In this document: positions 8,691-17,091 of the stretch, piece after piece | Layout of the letters: each line of letters begins with the position of its first letter | How positions within the stretch are numbered: position 1 is the first letter of the stretch | Assembly (NCBI GenBank): GCA_937876465.1 | Contig: CALEHV010000023.1 | Location: 1 to 64,000, forward strand | Direction of reading: 5' to 3' | Length of the DNA stretch: 64,000 nucleotides | Source of the DNA: an uncultured Bacillota bacterium | GTDB taxonomy: Bacteria > Bacillota_I > Bacilli_A > RFN20 > CAG-826 | Notes under the pieces: model-generated | Told to the model about the DNA's origin: nothing | Seen by the model: only the letters and a program-made list of their open reading frames with translations | Databases searched by the model: none | Position numbers and translations under genes: made by a program

Positions 8691-8751
8691 TTCAACAAAT
8701 CGTTTAGCAATTCAACATTTTGTTTATTTTCTTTATTCAACATTTTGTTTA
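8691..8751 (+). promoter_or_regulatory. Three operator-like repeats before the XRE membrane regulator
   Basis: TTCAACATTTTGTTTA occurs at 8711-8726 and 8736-8751, with a diverged copy TTCAACAAATCGTTTA at 8691-8706. Each core is a near-palindrome of the form AACAnnnTGTT. The last copy ends 24 bp before the ATG at 8776. Such an array is typical of cooperative binding by an XRE-type regulator, and the adjacent gene encodes one. Confidence 0.6.
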
Positions 8752-8775
8752 ATTTAATTGTGTGAGGGCAAATAT

Positions 8776-9648
8776 ATGATAGGCGAAAATATTAAGAGAT
8801 TAAGAACAGCAAAAGGACTTACACAAAAGGATCTTGCAGACAAACTTTATGTAACTGCACAAGCCGTCTCTAGATGGGAGAACAATGAAGTTGAACCTTC
8901 AATAAATACCATTAAAGATATGGCAAGACTTTTTAATGTTCAAACAGATGAATTATTAGAAGTTGAAACAAATAAAACTGACGACACAGTTGTTGTAACT
9001 GAAAATGAACAAAAACAAGAAAACAAAGAAGAGGTTTCTGCTTCAGTAGCAAAACCTGTTCTTGCTGTTTGCGAGCAATGTAATAGACCAATCTATAATC
9101 CTAATGAAATAATTAGAAACACACATACATATGGCCGTACTCATAAAAAATATGTTCGCGTCTTATGCACAGACTGTGATAAGAAGAATAAAGCACGAGC
9201 TGCTGCAGCTGCATATAGTGCAGGAAAGAAACGCAGAGTACATGCATTTGTTTGGCCAAGCATTTTACTTGCCATCATTTTAGGAGTTTTTATTGCACTA
9301 GCAGTTGTTAACAATCAAGCCGGATATGCTATTGGCGGTGTAGTCGGTGGTATAGGTGTTTATTGTTGGTTAGCATGCATGATTTTGTATAACAATTTTA
9401 TATTTAATATGACCTTAGAAATATTCTCTTGGGGATTTGTTAAATTTCCTGGAGTTATATTCAGTTTAAGCTTTGATGGAATCCTTTGGCTTATATGGGT
9501 TAAGGTTCTATTTTGGATTCTTGGATTCATGCTTGCATTTGCCGCAGGTGCATTTGCAATTTTAATAGGTGCAGTATGCGGTGTATTTACATACCCATTT
9601 GCATTAAGAAAAAACTTTGTAGATCCGTATTCTACATGTAATGATTAA
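8776..9648 (+). CDS. XRE-family regulator with zinc ribbon and membrane segments
   Basis: About 290 aa. Residues 1-55 are a classic XRE HTH (MIGENIKRLRTAKGLTQKDL, recognition helix TAQAVSRWENNEVEPS). Residues about 99-134 carry two CxxC pairs (CEQC and CTDC), so a zinc ribbon is likely. From about residue 158 there are four hydrophobic segments with Gly-rich stretches. This suggests a membrane-tethered DNA-binding regulator. ATG 8776 is preferred to TTG 8758 because GAGGG (8763-8767) fits it. The gene leads an apparent operon with the lipoprotein at 9666, 17 bp downstream. It probably regulates its own operon through the repeats at 8691-8751 (inferred). Confidence 0.75.
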   Translation: MIGENIKRLRTAKGLTQKDLADKLYVTAQAVSRWENNEVEPSINTIKDMARLFNVQTDELLEVETNKTDDTVVVTENEQKQENKEEVSASVAKPVLAVCEQCNRPIYNPNEIIRNTHTYGRTHKKYVRVLCTDCDKKNKARAAAAAYSAGKKRRVHAFVWPSILLAIILGVFIALAVVNNQAGYAIGGVVGGIGVYCWLACMILYNNFIFNMTLEIFSWGFVKFPGVIFSLSFDGILWLIWVKVLFWILGFMLAFAAGAFAILIGAVCGVFTYPFALRKNFVDPYSTCND

Positions 9649-9665
9649 TTTGAAGGAGCTCAATC

Positions 9666-12527
9666 ATGAAAAATAAAAATATTTTAAAAACATTAACTAT
9701 TTGCGGTTTAGCTGTTACTTTAACCGCTTGTTCAAACAATGTTCCAACAAGTAGTTCTGCATCAAGTTCATCTACTTCTACTACTCAATCTAGTACAAGC
9801 GGCTCAACTTCAACTGGAACATCCACAAGTACAACTACAACTTCAACAAGTACAACCAATCCTGGTGCTGAACTTGAAGCATATAAGGTGGAATCTATAG
9901 GTAAACTTGATACTTTATTAGATCAAGTTAGAGATTTAATTCATGATGAAGAACTTATTTTAGAAATTGCTGAATTTTATAAAACTGAAAAAGCAAAAAT
10001 TGAGGCAATTACGGATATTCAATCAGGTAAGGTTGTTGTCCAACAAGTACTTGAAGATACTGCTGCCTTTATTGTTGTTGTTTCAAATAAAGAAATTCAA
10101 AAAGTTAAAAATATTACTTTAGCAGCTTTAGAAGCACTAAAAGCAAAATACATTGATACGTTATCCAATGAAGAATTAAAAACCATCCTCACAAGCTTTT
10201 ATAATACTTTGGTTGCCAAAGTTAATGAGGATGTTACATTAGAAAATTTAGTAGAAAAGATGGAATCTATTTCTTCATCTGCTGAAAGCGGCATTACAGG
10301 TAAAATTAATGACTTTATTGATGCTGGAAAAGAAAAGCTGAGAGAATATTTAGACGAGAAAGTCAATTCATTACTAGATTATGTTGAAGACGGAGATATA
10401 AAAGATGCAATTGAAGAATTCTATTCTGATGGAATGGATGCAATCTTTGCTGTTGATACAGTTGAAGAATTAGATGCATTAAAAGCAACTTTAGAAGAAG
10501 AGACAGTCGAATTTGTTAATAACATGACTGCCGCAATTTTAAGTGTAGGCAAAGATGCTTTAATCGATCAACTTAACGCTATTAAAAATCCAATTTATGA
10601 AAAAATTGTTGATCAAGATTTAATCGATTCTTTGGACGAATTCTTAGAAACCCAAATTGGAAAGATTAACGGAATCGATTCATTAGAAGATTTGAAAGAT
10701 TTGGGAGCTTCAGTTCTTAAAGACTTTGAAGCATTTGTGAAAAATATTGTTTCAGCTCAATTAGTTAAATACAAAAATGAAGCACTTACTTTATTGGATG
10801 ATAAGTTGGATGAACTTTTAGAGAACCAATATGTTTCAAAAGTGTTAGAAGAATTAGGCATCGAGGAATTGATTAACGATTTTAAGGATGACGAAATCGC
10901 AAAGATTCAAGCAGTTGAGACTTTAGATGATGCAACAGCATTAAAAGATGAAATAATTGGCGATTGCGAGAATTTTGCTAAAGAAATCCTAGCTGCCATT
11001 CTTGCTAACGCTAAAGAAAAAGCTAAAGCAGAATTAACTGATTTAAAGGATGAAGTAGTAAATCTAATTCCTTCAGATCGTATTAAAAATGAATTGGATC
11101 CTTTCTTAACTGAACAAATAGAAAAAATCGATGATGTTGATTCTTTAGACGATATCGATGATGTCTTTGCTTCTGTAATTCAAGATACAAAAGATTTCAT
11201 AAAAGAATTAATTATTAGTGAAGCAAAATATTTGATGCAAACATATTTAAACAATATTGTTGAAGCTCAAAGCAAAACACCTTATGCATATTTGCCAGAA
11301 AAAATGATTCCATCAAATAAACTTGTTAGTGATCCGTCAACTCTTGAATATGACTTTGATTCTTTCGTTGATGTTTCTGATATTGATTATTCGGGATATG
11401 GTCAACAATGGAACATGGTTATCGATAACATTACTCAATTGCAATCATTTGCTTCTATTTTCAATGTTGCTCAAGCAGCAATTGCAGATACAACACTTTT
11501 AATTAATGAATATTTAGTTAATACAGAAGACGAAGATATGGAAAAGTCTTTTGAAACAGAAAAACTTTTAGCTTACATCAAGTTAAATGATGATAATTCT
11601 TTTGAATATAACATTTCATTCAAAGTTAGTTATGACATCCCTGTATTTGGAACTGTGCAACCAGTTGTTAATATGCATTACGATCCAGAGAATGCTGAAT
11701 CAACAATTCTTATTAAATTAACAGACGATAATCAAATTAAATATGTTGTTAGCGAAAACAAATTTATCTGCGCTTTAAGCTACGGAATTGAATCTGGTAG
11801 TAGAACATCATATCTTTCAATTGAAAAAGACAAAGAAGGCACTACTGGACACGTTTATGAGTATGTTACTCTAAAAGACAAAGATTTAGTCGCTTCAGCT
11901 GCGGACTTCTATATCGACGACACCTATGTAGCTGTAGTTGGTAATAAAGCTGATGGAATTGTAGGCATGGATGGTTTCATCAGTGAACTATATCTAAAAT
12001 CAACAGGAAAAATGCTTGGTTATGAGATTGAAGAATCTATCTCTGGTGTTGGTTATAACACTTTATGGTTTAACCTTGATGATATTTCAGGAATTGAGAA
12101 TATTAAAATTGGCGATAAAACCAAAGATAATACAAGTAGCAAATCAACAAATGATGTCTATTTAAATAATAGTGATGTCTTATTTAAGCCAACATACAAT
12201 AAAAAATTTGGTATTCCAACAAGTAGGAAATATGATATCGAATTTAGAGCAAGATATTACTATTCAAAAGACGATTTAAATAATGTTGTCGAACACAAAT
12301 TATCGATACCTATGATGTTTATTCAAGAAGATAATTCAATAGATACTAACTTTACTGATTTTCCAGCAAATATTTTGGAAGATAATGGTTTAACATGTTC
12401 GGTTATTTTAAATCAAAATCATTTGAATCGAATTTTGAGTGACTATGATACTTTGATTCCGATATTCAAAGAAAATAAATCATCAATGTCCTCTGAAGCT
12501 ATTGTATCGTTTATTGTTGGCGAATAA
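9666..12527 (+). CDS. Large helical-repeat lipoprotein
   Basis: 953 aa. The signal peptide ends in lipobox LTAC with Cys22, so it should be anchored to the outer face of the membrane. Residues about 23-68 are a Ser/Thr linker. Residues about 70-540 contain about five helical repeats of 85-90 residues, each with a pattern like KI..IDSLDDL followed by an acidic helix. Residues about 545-950 form a beta-rich region of unknown fold. The ribosome-binding site GAAGGAG is good. It follows the membrane regulator and precedes two small membrane proteins. The function is unknown; adhesion or envelope scaffolding is possible. Confidence 0.7.
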   Translation: MKNKNILKTLTICGLAVTLTACSNNVPTSSSASSSSTSTTQSSTSGSTSTGTSTSTTTTSTSTTNPGAELEAYKVESIGKLDTLLDQVRDLIHDEELILEIAEFYKTEKAKIEAITDIQSGKVVVQQVLEDTAAFIVVVSNKEIQKVKNITLAALEALKAKYIDTLSNEELKTILTSFYNTLVAKVNEDVTLENLVEKMESISSSAESGITGKINDFIDAGKEKLREYLDEKVNSLLDYVEDGDIKDAIEEFYSDGMDAIFAVDTVEELDALKATLEEETVEFVNNMTAAILSVGKDALIDQLNAIKNPIYEKIVDQDLIDSLDEFLETQIGKINGIDSLEDLKDLGASVLKDFEAFVKNIVSAQLVKYKNEALTLLDDKLDELLENQYVSKVLEELGIEELINDFKDDEIAKIQAVETLDDATALKDEIIGDCENFAKEILAAILANAKEKAKAELTDLKDEVVNLIPSDRIKNELDPFLTEQIEKIDDVDSLDDIDDVFASVIQDTKDFIKELIISEAKYLMQTYLNNIVEAQSKTPYAYLPEKMIPSNKLVSDPSTLEYDFDSFVDVSDIDYSGYGQQWNMVIDNITQLQSFASIFNVAQAAIADTTLLINEYLVNTEDEDMEKSFETEKLLAYIKLNDDNSFEYNISFKVSYDIPVFGTVQPVVNMHYDPENAESTILIKLTDDNQIKYVVSENKFICALSYGIESGSRTSYLSIEKDKEGTTGHVYEYVTLKDKDLVASAADFYIDDTYVAVVGNKADGIVGMDGFISELYLKSTGKMLGYEIEESISGVGYNTLWFNLDDISGIENIKIGDKTKDNTSSKSTNDVYLNNSDVLFKPTYNKKFGIPTSRKYDIEFRARYYYSKDDLNNVVEHKLSIPMMFIQEDNSIDTNFTDFPANILEDNGLTCSVILNQNHLNRILSDYDTLIPIFKENKSSMSSEAIVSFIVGE

Positions 12528-12543
12528 TTGCTATAGTATATGT

Positions 12544-12888
12544 ATGCCAAGAATTCATACACATACTTCACACAATTATTCTGATTCGCAAAAAGATGCA
12601 TTATCGAAATGCTACGAATTAGAAAGCAAAATTGATCACATTGAAAAGTGGATGAAAGTTGCTGCAATACTATCATTAGTTATTGGGGCACCAGTTATTC
12701 TCTTTTTAGGTATCGCTTTTGCACTCCAAAAAATTGATTCATGGATTTTGTTTACAATTGGTGGAGTAGTTTTAGCTGGTTTAATTGTAGCAATTTTCTT
12801 TATCATTAGAGCTCAACTAAAGAAACATAAAATGAAAAGAGAAATTAAGAAGATTGTTCGTGAATCTGGTATAGATTTTGTCTTATAA
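12544..12888 (+). CDS. Small two-TM membrane protein
   Basis: 114 aa: a His-rich N-terminus (MPRIHTHTSHNYSDSQ), a short coil, two transmembrane helices (about residues 38-60 and 68-92), then a basic tail ending GIDFVL. ATG 12544 is 6 nt after a TATAGT box at 12532-12537, so it may be translated from a leaderless transcript. An in-frame TTG at 12502 overlaps the upstream gene and is less likely. Family not recognised. Confidence 0.6.
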   Translation: MPRIHTHTSHNYSDSQKDALSKCYELESKIDHIEKWMKVAAILSLVIGAPVILFLGIAFALQKIDSWILFTIGGVVLAGLIVAIFFIIRAQLKKHKMKREIKKIVRESGIDFVL

Positions 12889-12913
12889 TACTTTAAGCGA
12901 GGTTTATATAACC

Positions 12914-13276
12914 ATGGAAAAGAAAACAAATCAAGAAAACAATGTTGTTGAAGCAACAAATCGCCCAATTCAAAAAGAACATGTAAGCGGTGCAGGAAGA
13001 GTCTTCACTATAATTGGCTTCATTTTAATGGTAGTAAGCTTATTACTTTTAATTACATATATTGCTTTAGGTTCCGCTGTTAAGAACCACGAAATTAAAT
13101 ATGTTGTTGCATCTTGGATGGCTTTAGCAGTCTTTTTTATTGGGGGTGCAGGAATTACTTGCTGTTCATTTGGAATTAAAAATCTTAGAGGTCTTTCTAT
13201 CTCGGGACTTATCATTTCCATTTCTACAACATTAGTTTCATTTATTTACTTTATATCTTATTTAGTGAATCTATAA
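12914..13276 (+). CDS. Small membrane protein, three TM segments
   Basis: 120 aa. A polar N-terminus of about 30 residues (MEKKTNQENNVVEATNRP) is followed by three hydrophobic helices: IIGFILMVVSLLLLITYIAL, VVASWMALAVFFIGGAGITC and SGLIISISTTLVSFIYFI. The start at ATG 12914 has an upstream GAGG. It lies 25 bp after the previous small membrane protein and probably belongs with it. DUF4190-like architecture is possible; the function is unknown. Confidence 0.6.
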   Translation: MEKKTNQENNVVEATNRPIQKEHVSGAGRVFTIIGFILMVVSLLLLITYIALGSAVKNHEIKYVVASWMALAVFFIGGAGITCCSFGIKNLRGLSISGLIISISTTLVSFIYFISYLVNL

Positions 13277-13295
13277 TTTAAAATTTAAAAAGAAT

Positions 13296-13322
13296 AATGG
13301 CGAAGATGAAATCGTCATTTTT
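13296..13322 (+). terminator. Weak terminator
   Basis: AATGGCGA pairs with TCGTCATT (one G-U pair) around an 8-nt loop, followed by a short T-run. It is plausible as the end of the 8776-13276 operon but not strong. Confidence 0.45.
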
Positions 13323-13369
13323 GGTGTAGGAGCATCCATTATAGTTAAAAGAAACTATTTTTAGGTTGC

Positions 13370-13453
13370 TTTCGTATTTGATTAATTTAACTAAAAAGAA
13401 ACCTATAGAAAACTTACAAAAACAGTAAAAATTATATTAAATTAGATACGAAA
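13370..13453. promoter_or_regulatory. Long two-part inverted repeat upstream of the surface protein
   Basis: TTTCGTAT (13370-13377) is complementary to ATACGAAA (13446-13453), and AATTTAA (13384-13390) to TTAAATT (13437-13443). The arms lie about 40 bp before the ATG at 13493. This could be an operator pair or a hairpin in the upstream transcript. Confidence 0.35.
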
Positions 13454-13492
13454 ATCATTTTTATAATATTAAAAATGTGCTAAAAATAAAGT

Positions 13493-15562
13493 ATGCACGA
13501 AGACGAATATAATAGCCCTATTAAGGAAAGTATTAGCGTCAACGAGAACAAACAATCTCAAGAATTTTCTAGTGTAAAAGAATACGATAAACAATCTAAA
13601 GAATTCGAACAGATTTCTGAGACTGGAAAAATTATTAATAATCATTATCACAAACCAAGTAACAACGGAGGCCTTAAGCTTCCTATTTATATTTTCGTTG
13701 GCGCAGTTGCTGGTGGTATAGTTATCGCAGCTGGTGCAATTGAAGAAATCAAAGGTGGTCATTCAGAAATCATTATCTCTGAAGTTGGAGAAAACTATGT
13801 TTCCTTTAACTATGAAACCAATGACGAAAACCTTGTGATGAAAATTCATAATGACTTCGAAGAAGAAACACAAGAAATCGACTATTCTGAAAAAGATGAA
13901 GATGGCTTATATAAAGGTTCGTACACATTTAGTTCTCTCAAGAGTAACACAAACTATGTTGTCTCTCTTGATGGAAAAATGAAATTCGGAACAACTGCTA
14001 GAGTATCAAAGAGAGTTAAGACACTTGCTAAAGGGAGTTGGAAAGATAAAGTTAAAACTTCATATGACTATTCCAAATTGAATGAAGAAAAACTCTTATT
14101 CTCGGTTGAGTTTGATGGATTAGAAAGAAGTGCAACCAACTATGCATTCAAGTTGTTTGACAATAACGGACTAGAACAAGCAGAAGTTATTTATGAGAAT
14201 TATGAAGAAGTATACGAACTCAGTCTTCCTGATTCCATTATTAACGGAAGAATCTTCACACTTAACTTAAGAGCTGAAGTTGATGGACAAGTTGAAGACA
14301 TTGTAAGCGAAAAACAAGACTTAGATACAATTCTTACTAGATTCGAAGATGTATCGGTTAACGTTGATACAGATCAAATCTACGATAAAAACCTTGTTTA
14401 CTTCGAATTGCAATTCGTTGATACTCTTGGGTACTATCCTGAATCTTGTTTCTCAGCAACAATACAAGGCAATTCTCAAAGATCAATGGAAGTTAACTTT
14501 GAAGGCCATTTGCATGATAAGTTTGCTGTTTCCTTAGATGCTCTTGATTATGCTCAACAAGCTGAAGTAATAGTTCAATTCGAATATAAGGGACAAAGAA
14601 GAATTTTGTATAACGAATCCATAGATACGAGAACTGTATCGTGGAGAAATAAAGTCCAAACGACATACGACTATTCGTGGTTAACAGGAGCTAAAGCTAA
14701 GTTAAATGTTTCAATTGATGGACTTGAGTGGAGTACAAGGAACTGGGTTATTAATGTTTGTGATGAACACACTTTAGAGACATTAACGTCTTGTGAGTAC
14801 GCAGAATATAATAACGAATTTGAAATTGACTTATCTGAGGTTCTCGATGTTTGTAAATATAGAATAGTTGCTTATGCTGATATCTTAGGAATGGAAAAAG
14901 TTCTTATCTTTGATGAAGTACAAAACTTCTCTGAATATTTAACACCAATAGAAAATATTAGAGTTACTGTAGATAATAGTAAACTCCTCTCAGAAAATAG
15001 GTTCTATGTCTCAGTAGATTATGTTGATGTGTATGGAGTCTATTCCCTATACGGAGAGCTTCAAGATCATAACGATAGATCAATGTACGATTTCTTCGAA
15101 TTCTTTGAAGAACAAGGCACTGAAAGAATTGGCTATACCGAAATGGAAAACCTATCACCGGCCAAGAAAGCATATGTCAAAATTCAAGGCTGTGCGAATG
15201 ACACAATTTGGAAAGTATTCTTTGATGAAGAAGTAGACTTCTATCGCACATCCTTACCAAGTGAGATATTGGTAACCCCATTATTCTCAAGTGCTTCAAG
15301 AACACCGCAATTCTTAGTAGAAAACGTCGTCGATCTTGAAGAACCGTTAGCATATAACTTCAATACATTAACGGCGTATATATCTGTCGATGAAAGTCCT
15401 GGATTAGGAACTTGGACCAAAACATATTCGGCAGATGATATGGGGGCTTACATTGTTGATTTATCAAACTTCTTGAATTTCGATAATGTAAGGTTCAGAC
15501 TCACCATTTCTTACTTTGGTGAGACTGTAACGCTTTATAACCAGATAGTAGCAATAAGTTAA
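13493..15562 (+). CDS. Membrane-anchored surface protein with two about 200-residue repeats
   Basis: 689 aa with type II topology. A polar cytoplasmic tail of about 60 residues comes first, then a single membrane helix (LPIYIFVGAVAGGIVIAAGA, about 65-84), then a long extracellular beta-rich part. Internal duplication is visible: SWKDKVKTSYDYS at about residue 181 and SWRNKVQTTYDYS at about 382 start homologous units of about 200 residues. A fibronectin/Ig-like fold is likely but not proven. No cell-wall anchor motif is present. The mscS-type gene follows 17 bp downstream behind AAGGAGG, so both are probably co-expressed. Binding partner unknown. Confidence 0.65.
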   Translation: MHEDEYNSPIKESISVNENKQSQEFSSVKEYDKQSKEFEQISETGKIINNHYHKPSNNGGLKLPIYIFVGAVAGGIVIAAGAIEEIKGGHSEIIISEVGENYVSFNYETNDENLVMKIHNDFEEETQEIDYSEKDEDGLYKGSYTFSSLKSNTNYVVSLDGKMKFGTTARVSKRVKTLAKGSWKDKVKTSYDYSKLNEEKLLFSVEFDGLERSATNYAFKLFDNNGLEQAEVIYENYEEVYELSLPDSIINGRIFTLNLRAEVDGQVEDIVSEKQDLDTILTRFEDVSVNVDTDQIYDKNLVYFELQFVDTLGYYPESCFSATIQGNSQRSMEVNFEGHLHDKFAVSLDALDYAQQAEVIVQFEYKGQRRILYNESIDTRTVSWRNKVQTTYDYSWLTGAKAKLNVSIDGLEWSTRNWVINVCDEHTLETLTSCEYAEYNNEFEIDLSEVLDVCKYRIVAYADILGMEKVLIFDEVQNFSEYLTPIENIRVTVDNSKLLSENRFYVSVDYVDVYGVYSLYGELQDHNDRSMYDFFEFFEEQGTERIGYTEMENLSPAKKAYVKIQGCANDTIWKVFFDEEVDFYRTSLPSEILVTPLFSSASRTPQFLVENVVDLEEPLAYNFNTLTAYISVDESPGLGTWTKTYSADDMGAYIVDLSNFLNFDNVRFRLTISYFGETVTLYNQIVAIS

Positions 15563-15579
15563 TAAGGAGGAAAAAACTT

Positions 15580-16605
15580 ATGAGTTCTAAAAAAATAATT
15601 TCATTAAAAGGATTGATTGTACTTTTAGTATTAACTGCAATTTGCATAGTACCAATCATATTCTCAACAAAGATCTGGGGAGCAGAATCAATATTCTATG
15701 CATTTGCATCAGATAACGAATTCTTAAAAGTTTGTGTTTGGAAGACACCAGCACTTATTCAAAGCGTCATAATTGTTGTACTTGCTATTGACCTATTCAT
15801 GCTCATCAAATTGCTTTCAAAGGTTACATTTAGACACAACAACAAAGCTATGACCATCATGTCATTACTTACATCATTACTTAAATGGGTCATTGTTGTT
15901 GTTGCATTCTTCTTAATCCTTGCAGCATTCGGAGTTGATACTCCTACATTACTTGCAAGTGCAGGCATCTTAACACTTGTTATTGGACTTGGCGCACAAT
16001 CACTTATTAGTGATATTATCGCAGGCTTCTTCTTAGTATTTGAAGGCGAATATCAAGTTGGAGATATCATCACTGTTGATGGATGGAGAGGTACAGTTGT
16101 TGATATTGGTATCCGTGTTACACGTTTATTAGACGCTGGTGGAAACATCAAAACAATTAACAATAGTGACGTTAAAAACGTTATTAACCAAACAAACGAA
16201 TTATCAGTTGCCAAAGTATATATGGCTATCGACTACGGCGAGAATCTTGAAAAGGCTGAATTAATTGTTAAAGACAATCTTAAAGCAGTTGCTGCAAAGA
16301 TTCCTGATATTGTTGAAGGACCATTCTATAAAGGTGTTTCAGGATTGTCGGATAGCTCAATTGACTTAATGTTCATTGCTAGATGTAAAGAAAAAGATAT
16401 CTATCAAGTTCAACGTGATTTAAATAGAGAGTTATATCTTGTCTTAGTTAAGAACGGAATTGAAATTCCATTCAACCAAGTCACTGTTTCTTACCGTAAG
16501 GAAGAGGAAAAAGACTTCACTGTTAAACAAGAAAAAGCTGCTAAGAAATTCGTAGAACAACAAAAAGAATTAGCTAAAGATATCGGCGAAGAGCAAAATA
16601 AATAA
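15580..16605 (+). CDS. mscS: MscS-family small-conductance mechanosensitive channel
   Basis: 341 aa. MscS channels open when membrane tension rises and protect against hypo-osmotic shock. The protein has an N-terminal signal-anchor helix, two further hydrophobic segments, a pore-lining Gly/Ala-rich helix (about residues 120-145), and then the conserved beta domain with FEGEYQVGDIITVDGWRGTV and DIGIRVTRLLDAGGN. A charged tail rich in Lys and Glu ends the protein. AAGGAGG lies 8 nt before the start. Confidence 0.9.
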   Translation: MSSKKIISLKGLIVLLVLTAICIVPIIFSTKIWGAESIFYAFASDNEFLKVCVWKTPALIQSVIIVVLAIDLFMLIKLLSKVTFRHNNKAMTIMSLLTSLLKWVIVVVAFFLILAAFGVDTPTLLASAGILTLVIGLGAQSLISDIIAGFFLVFEGEYQVGDIITVDGWRGTVVDIGIRVTRLLDAGGNIKTINNSDVKNVINQTNELSVAKVYMAIDYGENLEKAELIVKDNLKAVAAKIPDIVEGPFYKGVSGLSDSSIDLMFIARCKEKDIYQVQRDLNRELYLVLVKNGIEIPFNQVTVSYRKEEEKDFTVKQEKAAKKFVEQQKELAKDIGEEQNK

Positions 16606-16666
16606 ATTAAAATAAGGAATCGCCATTTTCCTTTAGAAAAAAGGTTCAGAATTATTAAAACCATTA

Positions 16667-16695
16667 TTGTAAACAATAATGAAATAACGTATAAT
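16667..16695 (+). promoter_or_regulatory. Strong sigma-A promoter of the candidate non-coding RNA
   Basis: TTGTAA at 16667-16672 and a perfect TATAAT at 16690-16695 with 17-bp spacing. Predicted transcription start is at about 16702, exactly where the first RNA helix begins. Confidence 0.75.
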
Positions 16696-16701
16696 ATAAG
16701 T

Positions 16702-17044
16702 AGTTATATGTATTGCCCTACGGGAAAGATAAATACTTTGGAAAATTGTGTATCTTAGCAATACAACAACCGTAAAAATATAGGTTAACAGTCATATAAC
16801 TTGGTAGATTGGACGTGTTAGGATCTACCAATGTGGAAAGTATCGCCCAGTAGCGATGTGAGTTTTACGAGAAGAGGTCGCAACGTAGACGCTCGTAATT
16901 TCAAAAAAATCGCCGCGCTCCACACAAATAATAATCTTATTTGAATATGAGGCCATCTCTAGATAGATGAAACACCAGTAACTTTGGTTAATAGAAATAT
17001 TTTCGGAAAGTTACATAAGTGTTTTTCTAAGAGATGGTTTTTTT
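16702..17044 (+). ncRNA. Candidate structured non-coding RNA, about 343 nt, unassigned family
   Basis: No ORF fits this gap, yet it is full of perfect helices. P1 is AGTTATATG 16702-16710 with 16793-16801. P2 is TATTGC 16711-16716 with 16758-16763. P3 is AAGATA 16726-16731 with 16751-16756. A pseudoknot joins TACGG 16719-16723 to CCGTA 16770-16774. P4 is TGGTAGAT 16802-16809 with 16823-16830. P5 is TGTGGA 16832-16837 with 16919-16924, enclosing P6 (ATCGC 16842-16846 with 16853-16857) and P7 (TTACGAG 16865-16871 with 16892-16898). P9 is CAAATAA 16925-16931 with 16937-16943. A long terminator hairpin ends it. I could not match RNase P, tmRNA, SRP or 6S RNA; large classes such as raiA remain to be tested. 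Confidence 0.7.
16953..17044 (+). terminator. Long terminator hairpin of the candidate RNA
   Basis: CCATCTCT (16953-16960) pairs with AGAGATGG (17030-17037) and is followed by seven T. Inside are AACAC with GTGTT and the 8-bp GTAACTTT (16978-16985) with AAAGTTAC (17007-17014). The arm is far longer than a normal terminator, so it may also be a functional domain of the RNA. Confidence 0.8.
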
Positions 17045-17091
17045 GTTTCTCCTAGTTGAACACATATTGCTTTACAAATAGGAGGAAAAAT

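Noticed and set aside
12502..12543. Upstream extension of the small membrane protein from TTG 12502
   Set aside because: It overlaps the lipoprotein gene end and adds 14 residues without a ribosome-binding site; ATG 12544 follows a -10 box.
13265..13364. Coding remnant NNGEDEIVIFGVGASIIV
   Set aside because: It is short, has no start, and overlaps the weak terminator; too little to call.
16702..17044. RNase P RNA, tmRNA, SRP RNA or 6S RNA
   Set aside because: GTGGAAAGT near 16833 recalls the RNase P core, but the rest of that core and the tmRNA and SRP signature sequences are not present; the helix order also does not fit 6S RNA.
17045..17091. Riboswitch directly controlling the RhuM/Fic gene
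   Set aside because: The RNA ends in a strong terminator and the gene has its own AGGAGG site; control is possible, but no known aptamer is recognised.
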